Assembly: GCA_050084515.1 (NCBI GenBank)
Contig: CM114273.1
Location: 20,956,001-21,020,000, forward strand
Length of the DNA stretch: 64,000 bases
Source: Blasia pusilla
Taxonomy: Eukaryota > Marchantiophyta > Marchantiopsida > Blasiales
Direction of reading: 5' to 3'
The position numbers were made by a program, and so were the translations under genes. Below are positions 55,671-64,000 of the stretch, piece after piece. A model generated the notes under the pieces. That model was not told the origin of the DNA. It was given only the letters and a program-made list of their open reading frames with translations, and did no database searches. How positions within the stretch are numbered: the first letter of the stretch is position 1; the number at the start of each line of letters is the position of its first letter.

Positions 55671-57117
55671 TTAATTTTCCTCATCATCATTAGCTGGTGA
55701 AAGCATGTGGAGCAGGCTTGGCATTTCCTCAATTGGTGCTCCTGCCTTGAGCAACTCTATCATAAGTTGAGCCCTCTTTTCAACTCTAGCCCTCTTAGTC
55801 TTTTCTCTTTCTACCATCAATCTATCTTTCCTCTCGCATCGTGCTTCCAATCTTTCTCTTTCTCTCTCAAGTCTATCCTCCTCCCTCTCTCTCTCTTTAT
55901 CAGCCCTCTCTGGAACCTTGTCATGGGCATTCTGATCTCGTGCACATTTTCTATCTTCTAGGATGGCCAACCTGAACTTGTCTTTTGACTCAAGGACAGC
56001 AGCCCTGAATTCAACTTTCTGACTCAAACTCTCTTGGTAAGCTTGCACCAAGGTTTGTTTGATGTTGGGATGAGTCTGAGCGCCATGACTCCGAGAATTA
56101 GCTCCAATCTTTGAAGTGCTTGGAGTGTGACCTGGATGAGGTGCTATGGGAGGATGATCCGGTCCTTCATTGGGAGTTGTTGTGTGTACGCCATGTCGTA
56201 GACCCTCAGGGGATGATGTAGGAGTCTCAACTCCAGGAGTAGGCCTTGATGTTGGCGAGTCTCCGTGGACATGATTCTCAGCAAATGTCTCATGGAAGAG
56301 TTGTTCAGGGTCCAGTGGAGTGTCATCCTCCTCCTCTTGTTGTTGATGCACTGGAGATTCAAAATCACAATGCAAGTCACATGGTTGATTGGTTTGCAGA
56401 TTATCGAATTGCATTTGTAAGTCATCGTTGTTTGCCGGTTCACTTGCAAATTGGCATGACAGTGTTGGAGTGTCAAGCCCAAGCTCCATGGTTGCCGGAG
56501 GTGTAACATTGTGTCTCCCACCAAAGAGGGCATGCATTATGTAGAAGAAGGGATACTTCCCATCCAACTTCTGCTCCAAGGTAAGACCTGTTGCAATCTC
56601 TGAGTCTGTGAGACCACCTCCTGTGGCCATCAAAATCTCTAATCTGGCTTTCTTGTAGCTATCCACGTATCTGTCAAATTTCTTCTGAAGTACCTGAGCA
56701 GTGAGCAGAGTGGGAAATCCATCATTTTTCAAGTGGACTGCCATGATACCAAAGGCCGTTGCCTTGGTTTGGTTCTTCGCCCCAACCTTAGTCTTCTTTC
56801 CACTACCATGCAAGGAGGAAAAATTTTTCGGGGTCTTCCAAGAATTCCACGATCCGTTCATAGTCAGCCAGCGACAACCTCCATCTATGTTGCTTGCTTG
56901 CAAAAACAAAGTTCTTCACAGCTCCTTGCCCACCTATATTGGCCCCACTCTCAGCTTGAATTTTCACGTCTGAACTATATGTACTCTCACTCTTGAGCAA
57001 CTGCACTGAATTGGACTCTTCCTCTTGTACAAGAAGAGTGGCACACTCTAAATTTCTCTCTTCGAGAGGTTTGTCTATGACAACAGCCTTATAAGCAAAA
57101 ATTCTTCTACGCTCCAC
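55671..57117 (-). CDS. Myb/SANT-like domain protein, one frameshift
   Basis: The probable start is ATG 57117 (MERRRIFAYKAVVIDK). The first 100 residues end WRLSLADYERIVEFLEDPEKFF; at about 56820, in an A/T run, the frame changes and the protein continues KKTKVGAKNQTKATAFGIMA, LLTAQVLQKKFDRYVDSYKK, ATGGGLTDSEIATG and YPFFYIMHALFGGRHN. This is the layout of the Myb/SANT-like DNA-binding proteins that accompany plant Harbinger-type transposases or have been recruited as host genes. The middle is acidic and Pro/Thr-rich; the last 110 residues form a long Arg/Glu coiled coil (EREREEDRLERERERLEA). About 485 residues when joined. Either a one-base error or mutation, or a small intron, explains the frame change. 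Confidence 0.65.
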
Positions 57118-58470
57118 TCTTGAAATTGCCCATAATTGTTGTAGGAGGGAAATCAGTGGTGGGCAAGAGGGAAATCAGTAGCGGGACAATTCAATTTCGA
57201 GCAAAGTGTAGGAATTTGCTTCAAATCAAACACATTCTGTTCGCAATCTATGACCGCCGCCTCTGTAATTGGTGACTACACCTTAAATGACCACCTATGC
57301 TTATCATAAGCAAGTACAACAACAGTCTAGAGGCAGAATGTAAGAAATCGACATCTTAAAATTGACAATTTAAACTACTAGCCTAAAATTCTTTTCAAAT
57401 CTCTTAATTTGTATCTCTGTCCCTCACTAATGAAATGTGGTGCTCTCCACGAAACTCACTAATTCATAGATGTGGCACTCTTTTCCTGAATTAGGCGCTC
57501 CAACATTTCAAGTCCAATGTGGACGCTTGCTGAAATGCGCGCTCTTTCATTTGAAATTCGCTACGGCAGAATTTCAAATGGGAGGAGGGTGCTCTAGTTT
57601 GACAACACCCGTTGGCACAACCTGTGTCCATTACCCCTGAAAATGGCCGCTCTCAAAGCTAACGTCCTTGTGCCGTTCATATTCCCGTCGCTACGTTATG
57701 GGGTTTTTTTTAATTCCGGTCGCCCTCCCAACGGCTGCAGAAATGAGTGGCCCTATTAGACCAACCAGTTATCCTAATGCTGTGTGGGCCACTCGAGCAA
57801 ACAACTTTGCGGAGGGGCCACTTACGAAACTGAAGATGGGGACGGGGCCACTTAAGCAATTACCTGCATAAACTAAGAAACCTTACGACGACAATATTGC
57901 GATATTCCCTGCGCCGACAAGGATTCGCTGAACTGCTTGGATTTTCGCCTTCGCCGTAGAGGGTAGTCTTGAAATTGCGGTAGCCATATCGGCATTCGAA
58001 CCCGGCTTCGAACCCGCGGCCACCCCCGTCTCGAGTTCATCCATCTAACGAAGTTTCTACAGTTTCGACAACTTGGCTGGCGCATAGAATTTTGAAAAAC
58101 TAGAGGCGGGGTGGGACGAGGGAGATTCTATCCTTCACTCATCCAGGTGCAGACTAACAGCAACCTTCTGTTTAATTTTCTTGTTAACGACGGCAGCCTT
58201 CAAGACGGGGTGAGTTCGAAGGCTTTGGAGACGTGGATAGATAGTAAGTAGATAATACTGCCATTTTATTCATCGTCAAACTAGAAAGAGCAAACCTGAA
58301 CGGGAGGAACGAATGCGTGGGACATTCCAGCCCATTTATTTCATTATCAAAAGTAAATCAAAATTCAGTCTCTGCCTAGGGGGCTTTGCCCGAGATAGCC
58401 TGTTGTACAACTATCTTGGTCGAGTATGTAAGGGGTGCAACGTCAGTCTGTTCACAATGTGGAAGGTGAC
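57118..58470. other. Intergenic
   Basis: No gene recognised. At 57985-58045 (minus strand) two B-box-like GGTTCGAA motifs 14 bp apart sit in a weak tRNA-like context; see findings. 58080-58470 contains nothing I recognise. Confidence 0.3.
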
Positions 58471-58473
58471 GGT

Positions 58474-60432
58474 CTAAGAACCGTTGATTAGTTTGGCCAA
58501 ATCATGCAGGTTTTTCTGGGAAGATCCGTCGGCTGCCTGCACCTTCGTTTTCAGATCTAGAGCATTTATGCTTATGTCCTTACCTTCGTCGTCTACCATC
58601 AGACGCTTGATCGCCACTTCGAACTCTGCCTGTTTCACAATGGTGATTGCTGGCTTACCGGTTATTTTCAAGGCCAGAAAATGAAGAGTATGATCAACTC
58701 GGTTTTGAGTAACTTCGAACGCAGTCTTGCACGTTTCCACTAGATATCTGCAGCACCGTGAACAGATCCAGATCAGAGCATAGACATACTCGGGACAACG
58801 ATGAGGTCACATGCATTCGATTGAAATTGCGTCTCATCATTCAAACCACACTTGCACAACAAGAACTCTGCTATTCATGCTGCGAGTTTCCAACCAGAGA
58901 TTATAATCGAGTTTGGCGTGCTTGAAGCGCTGTGGATTTACAAACCTGCAGTTAAGGTGCTGCTCGGCTGTAAATGGCCAGCCCAAAATTGGTACTCCTG
59001 TGCTGACGGCCTCCAGAGAGGAGCTCCAGCCACAATGTGATAGAAACCCTCTTATGGACAGGTGGGCCAGGACTTGGATTTGGGGTACCCACCCAGATTC
59101 CACTCTTCCGCGACCACTCACTCTTTCCACATAACCTGCCGGAAGTATTTCATCCACGGAAGAAGCTGAATGTAGAACCCACAAAAACCTTTGTTGACTA
59201 CTCTCGAGCGCAAGTGCAAGTTCGAAGATCTGCTCTTGAACCAGACGTACTATGCTGCCTAGGCACACGTAGAGGACCGAAGATCCCGGCTGAGTGTCCA
59301 GCCACTGTAGACTTCCATTGTCCGATGTGGACAGCCCCGAAACAAACGACGTGATAATGCCGGCAGCTGCGATTGACCCGACGGAGAACACTTTTGGAGT
59401 CTGCAGTCACAGTTCGAAACATTCAGTGCGCAAGCAGTAGAATCAACACAATCCCGCAACCTGTTTGACTGAAGAGAGACAAGACGATCCCGGAGCCTAG
59501 GCATGAACTTTACTTTCTCCAGCGAGTTTCCTCGGCAGGCGCTTTTCAAAGTGTCAATAGGCAGAGCCTCCAGCTCGTAGAACGAATTAAGTATGACACC
59601 CTCTGCTTCCACCACAGAAGCTCCGATGGCCACGTAGCCCTCGAAGTTTTCAGGTATGTGGGCGGCCCATGGGACGTCTTGCGCGCGGCAGAATTCAAGA
59701 CCAGGGAGCTTCGTGACCTCGTCCAAATTCTCCAGTCGTCCCTCTTCGAATCGCAATTTGCCTCTGCACGAGGCTTCGTGCAGTCCCACCACCAGCCTCG
59801 CGAAAATCCCCGCGTTGCTGAAGAAGACATATCTCGGAATCTGCAGTTGCTTGGCTACATCCTGGGCACAGGAGTACAATAATAGTTATCATATCAGAGC
59901 AATCGAAACAAGAAGCCGGGCCTCACACGAACTCTTCGTTGATACTAAGCGTAGATTACTCATCGCAGAGGCTGGGGAGATCGGCTAATGGAACCGAGTC
60001 ACGAATGTCGGGCGGGGAGATCCATACCGCTGACCACACCAAAAATCTGTCCGAAATCATACATGTGGGGCCTTCGATCCCTGCACGACGGTCAGCTAAT
60101 ATCTTCTGCAAGTAAGACTCAAAATCGCACTTCAAATTCACCGCATTCAAGAAGGGACTGGGGTCTGGCTCGCGATCTGCCAGAGCCACCAAGTGTAAGT
60201 CGAGTTGTCGCAGCTCCTCGGGAGAATGCGACGATTCGATTCGCGAGATGAGTTTCTGGCGGCTGACGAACGTTGTCGTCACTCCGCAGCTCCCGAGAGC
60301 TTTCGCCAATTTCAAGCACGAAGCTATATGGGCCTGTGTCGACAGCGGAATCATCAGCACATGGCCGCGTCTGCGCTCCCTCGAATCCTTACCACTGCCA
60401 TCGCCACCGCCATCAACATACACGTCCCCCAT
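58474..60432 (-). CDS. Family 1 UDP-glycosyltransferase
   Basis: Transfers a sugar from a UDP-sugar to a small acceptor in the cytosol. Exons by GT/AG and frame: 60432-60028 (135 codons), 59861-59514 (116 codons), 59400-58946, then a last exon of about 58640-58474; a 21-nt exon (58867-58847) may join them. Exon 1 has HVLMIPLSTQAHIASCLKLA with the catalytic His, exon 1/2 the phrase ISDRFLVWSA-DVAKQLQIPR, exon 3 SLQWLDTQPGSSVLYVCLGS and the PSPG box from GWVPQIQVLAH through LSHCGWSSSLEAVSTGVP to WPFTAEQHLN. The last exon carries EVAIKRLMVDDEGKD and SSQKNLHDLAKLI. About 460 residues, normal for the family. The final EQ of the PSPG box and the acceptor are not enough to assign a substrate. The 3' splice pattern is the uncertain part; a stop inside that region would make it a pseudogene. 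Confidence 0.85.
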
Positions 60433-60471
60433 CGCGAGTACAAACTCCTTCAGCCGTCGAGCCCAACAATG

Positions 60472-60478
60472 CTTTATA
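60472..60478 (-). promoter_or_regulatory. Possible TATA box of the glycosyltransferase gene
   Basis: TATAAAG on the minus strand, 40-46 bp upstream of ATG 60432. If used, the leader would be very short. Confidence 0.4.
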
Positions 60479-60872
60479 GTGTTCAGGAATTCGTCCGGTG
60501 CAATGAACGGCCAGAACCGGGGCTACGTGTTCACCTAGCCGGGAAAATTCAAAGAAGCCCGGGCCAAGTTCGAACTGCAATTCCGACAGGGGCTGGAGGT
60601 TTCCAGCAAACTTGCTGGACGGAAAGGGATAGGGCAGTTTTCTACTGATTCCTCGGGAATAGGTGACAGGAATACGCCGTTCCGATGGTATGCCACTCGG
60701 ATTCTGGTTGTTGGCAAAAAAGTCATTCCGGTTTGCTGCCGCATCAGTTGCCGGCTGCCGGGAAACTAGACACTATCAGATCTAATCGAGACCCTCCATC
60801 TTAGGGCAAGCCGCAACGTCGGGACTCGGGAGTTGGGCGACTCGGGCAGTCGGGCCTGGACGAGACTCCGAG

Positions 60873-61135
60873 GGGGTAGAGTGGAGGGATTGGCATTTGC
60901 ATGCCTCCTTTTGTCTGAGAGTCTCACCTCGGGTCCTCGACTGCTCGCGACTCTTTGGCGCCCTCACTCGATCGTCCAAGGGGTAGAGTGGAGGGGTTGG
61001 CATTTGCATGCCTCCTTTCGTCTGAGAGTCTCACCTTGGGTCCTCGACAGCTCGCAACTCCTCGGCGCCCTCACTCGATCGTCCAGGGGGTAGAGTGGAG
61101 GGGTTGGCATTTGCATGCCTCCTTTCGTCTGAGTT
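60873..61135 (+). repeat. Tandem repeat, two and a half copies of 107-108 bp
   Basis: GGGTAGAGTGGAGGG(A/G)TTGG begins at 60873, 60981 and 61088. Each unit has GCATTTGCATGCCTCCTTT and TCTGAGAGTCTCACC. 60500-60870 upstream contains no recognised gene. Confidence 0.9.
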
Positions 61136-61269
61136 TCTCACGTCGAGTGCTCGCGACTCCTCATTTCTTGTTTGTTGTTGGAAGTCGTTGCGAGCTTGGA
61201 GCCTCGGTGTTTTTTGGCTAGCCCCTCGTTTGGTGCTTCGCGTCGCTGCGAGCTACTTGTTATTTCGTG

Positions 61270-62050
61270 CTCTCTCGTTGATGCTCACTCTGTGCGTTGT
61301 TTGAGCTGTAAACTTTGATTTTGTTCGAGAGAAAGGAACTACAACAGAGGGACAGGGATACACTGGCGGGTGAAGGGTGGGTCTTGTTGAGCCATGAATT
61401 GAGTTCAATTTTGTCTCGGGGCCGTGGAGATAGCTGGTTCAAACACAATTGTCTCTGAGTTCGCTTGGATCGGCCCAGCGCTTGAGCTTTTGATTCTGCT
61501 TAATCCTGCCATTCCACCCGCTGTCTTCTGATGTTTCTAGCTTACAAAGGAATCATATATAGATAGTACTCACTCGTCCTCGCTCTCTCGTTTGTTGCTT
61601 CGCGTCGCTGCGAGGTAGGTGCTTTTTGGCGCTCTCTCGTTGTTGCTCGCTATGTGCCTTGTTTGAGCTGCAGACTTTGATTGTGTTAGAGAGATAGGAA
61701 TTACAACGGAGGGACAGGGATACAGTGGCGGGCGAAGGGTGGGTCTTGCTGAGCCAAGAACTGAGAATTCAATTTTGTCCCGGGGCCGTGGAGATAGTTG
61801 TAGTTGAAAAGGAGAGACGGGCCTTTTTATGTCTGGGCTGTAGTACATGACTGGATGCTACTCCTACTGCTCCGGGTTCAAATACAATTATCTCCGAGTT
61901 CGCTTGGATTGGCTCAGCGCTTGAGCTTTTCATTATGCTTAATCTTGCGATTCCACCTTATTACACTACTTGTAGTGTCACACCTGGATACTTAGTCCCG
62001 CAGTCTCCTGATGTTTCTAGCTTTCAAAGGAATTATATATAGATAGTGCT
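61270..62050 (+). repeat. Direct duplication of about 300-400 bp
   Basis: 61270-61570 and 61640-62050 are related (GTTTGAGCTG, GGGACAGGGATACA, GGGCCGTGGAGATAG, TTCGCTTGGAT, CAAAGGAATCATATATAGATAGT). The second copy has an insertion near 61800-61850 and another near 61955-62000. Non-coding. Confidence 0.8.
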
Positions 62051-62490
62051 AATGATTGGACACACGGGCTGAGAACTCCGGCACCGCTGCTGCCTGTCCG
62101 CTTCTTTCCAAGCCCCTCCCTGCCCTCCCGCCATCCCCCATCTTGCCCTCAGCTTGAGTATCGGCAGCTTTGGCTCACATTGCATTGGCTCAAAGTATCT
62201 TTTGCCAAGTCTTGGGTTTAAGTACTTTTCAGATCCACATTTTCTTGAGCTCCATTGTTTCTTTAGCACCTACTAAGTGACACGTTTATGTTCTTGTGAC
62301 TTTGCACTTAAAGCTTAGAGTTTTACCCAGGTGGAGCCTTGGGTAGGGCACTAGGGCTCGCGGGTTTAGATTACTTTAGTGAATTGCACAACAGTAAGAG
62401 AAAAATTTTACTCAGAATATAGTAGGTCCTTTACACCATATTTTAGTATCTACGTCATAGTTTACACTCTCTCTTCTACACTCTCTGAGC
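62051..62490. other. Upstream region of the hAT gene
   Basis: No gene recognised. AT-rich at 62390-62470. Confidence 0.3.
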
Positions 62491-62496
62491 CTCTAC

Positions 62497-64000
62497 ATGG
62501 CTAAGAGACATCTAACAATGAATGAGATGCTACACAAGGAAGTTAGTCAAGACTTTGCAGAGGAGAACAGTAGGTCATGATCATCGGATGGGAGAGAAGG
62601 GGACAAATCAAATACTCCTCCGACAAGTCAGAGTGAGAAAAATAGATTGGCTTGGAAGGATGTTTGGTATACTTTGTTCGATTGGATAGAATTCCATGTA
62701 GAATCTGGTTGGATTTTTTGCAAAGTTTGTAGACAGGGTAAGGGGAAAAGCTCCTTTGCCAGGGATGATGCCTTCACAGATCATGGTAAGTCGAATGAGC
62801 ACATGAAGCTTGCATGGGCTACGAATGTGGGGAACAGATCCATGGCCAAGGCTATAGCCACTACAAATCGGACTTGTGATATTGCACTTTTGACTCTGTT
62901 CAAATGTGCATATTTCGTTGCAAAGGAAGCCTTGCCATTTTCAAAGTTCTCAAATCTGTGTAAGTTATTGATTTCTGTGAATGCACCTATAACCCGCGAC
63001 TTGTACCAAGATGAAAAAAGTTGTGCTGATAAGTGTTATTATATTAGCCATGTTCTTCTCTGGAGGAACCTTTCTAAAGTGCAACAATCTCCTTTCTTTG
63101 GGATAATGATTGACGAGTCCACAGATATATCTGTCACTGGACACCTTGTTGTATTTGCAACTTACTTAGATGAGGGGCAAGTAGAGAGTTGTTTTATAGG
63201 ATTGCTACAATGTCCAGAGAAATGTTCGAACGCAATCACTAACAATTTGTTGGAGTTGATAAAGGATTCGGGACTTGAGGGATCAAAACTGGTTGCTTTT
63301 AGATCTGATGGAGCTTCTACTATGGTAGGAAGCCAAAACGGAGTAGCATCTCAGCTGAAACAAAAGTTAAATCCTTTTATGTTGTTTGTGCATTATGTGG
63401 CGCACAGGACAAATCTCGCTACTTTAACAGCAGCAAAAGGTGTAGGGTGTAAGGAAATATCTATAGAAGTAGATTCAATCTTGAATGCAGTAGCTGGATA
63501 TTTTAGAAGGTTGTTCAAGAGGAAGTGTGGTCTTGCAACTTTGCAAGAGAAGTTGAACGATTCTCAAAAAGTGATGAAGAGGTACCACAAGATTCGCTGG
63601 TTGTCACGTTGGCAGGCTGTTACTACTTTATGTGACTCATTGGAATCTGTCCTTGCATATTTCAGAGATATCTTGCCCTCGGAAGATGATGGTAATGCTG
63701 CAAATTTGTATAGCAAACTCAGATCATTTCATATGATCTATCAGCTGTACTTTTTGGCAGATATTTTGTTTCTTCTTGCTAACTTGAGTAAGGTGTTCCA
63801 ATATAAGTTTGTAGATATTAGTACCATAGGTAGTATAGTGACTTCTGAAATAGCTTCCAGAACAATGAATTTTGTAATGGAGAACCCTAATCTTAATGCC
63901 TCCACTTTCTCTGAAGAAAGTGGTTATCACATTCTACCAGACTTTGGTCCTCCGGGGGGTTATTTGAAACGTTTACAATCTGAGATTAGGGGCAGAAAGT
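62497..64000 (+). CDS. hAT-family transposase (zinc finger protein 862-like), partial
   Basis: The frame starts at ATG 62497 (MAKRHLTMNEMLHKE), meets one TGA at 62578 and is then open to the window edge (over 470 codons). A BED/TTF-type zinc finger (WIFCKVCRQGKGKSSF ... DHGKSNEHMKLA, about 62690-62810) is followed by FFGIMIDESTDISVTGHLVV with the first catalytic Asp and LVAFRSDGASTMVGSQNGVA with the second, then the CAHR-like VHYVAHRTNLA and a long helical insertion; IRWLSRWQAV follows. This order matches hAT/ZNF862-like proteins. The third acidic residue and the dimerisation domain lie beyond the window. The TGA is in the non-conserved N-terminal part (CGA to TGA is possible), so it is either slightly damaged or uses an internal start. 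Confidence 0.8.

Noticed and set aside
59259-59879. Glycosyltransferase as a frameshifted pseudogene
   Set aside because: The frame changes coincide with good GT/AG sites in the right phase at 60028/59861 and 59514/59400, so introns explain them; only the last junction remains unclear.

Overview
This is a plant nuclear window made almost entirely of transposable elements, nested and broken. Only three loci look like ordinary or self-contained genes: a UDP-glycosyltransferase (60432-58474, minus), a Myb/SANT-like gene (57117-55671, minus) and a hAT transposase gene running off the right edge (62497-64000). The glycosyltransferase has a plant PSPG box and GT/AG introns, so the host is a land plant or close streptophyte. 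The DNA methyltransferases carried by the retrotransposons are DNMT3-like with motifs in the canonical order, unlike the rearranged DRM enzymes typical of flowering plants; together with the repeat load this hints at a bryophyte, lycophyte or fern, but I cannot name the species.

Layout. 1-5470: remnants of LTR elements, an inverted repeat pair, an AT-rich stretch and a 70-bp tandem array. 5490-17200: two minus-strand Ty3/gypsy pol fragments (6385-9440 and 11341-13905) interleaved with parts of a DNA transposon. 17195-28287: three plus-strand partial copies of the same gypsy family, showing gag, protease, a DNMT3-like methyltransferase and RT. 28288-35957: an unrelated, nearly full-length Ty3/gypsy element inserted into the third copy, with 5' LTR and PBS. 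36528-38010: a further DNMT copy. 38230-48690: the DNA transposon again (MULE-like SWIM transposase, divergent promoter, ParB-like/methyltransferase gene). 48690-55650: LINE, LTR and integrase fragments. 55671-64000: the three gene loci and local tandem repeats.

Two composite systems emerge. (1) A Ty3/gypsy family whose order, pieced together from about seven broken copies, is gag - protease - DNMT3-like 5mC methyltransferase - amber stop - RT - RNase H - integrase - PHD finger. The amber stop before RT lies at the same place in all three copies that cover it, always in the context UAG-CAA-CCA, which matches the tobamovirus-type readthrough motif. (2) A Mutator-like DNA transposon with a SWIM-type transposase on one strand and, diverging from it, a gene with a coiled coil, a ParB-like domain and a beta-class N6A/N4C-type DNA methyltransferase fold. 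Its promoter and introns hold some 35-40 copies of a 25-27 bp palindrome, many centred on GANTC. So two unrelated transposon classes in one 64-kb window each carry their own DNA methyltransferase of a different chemistry. Every copy seen here is damaged, so functions are inferred for the families and not for these copies.
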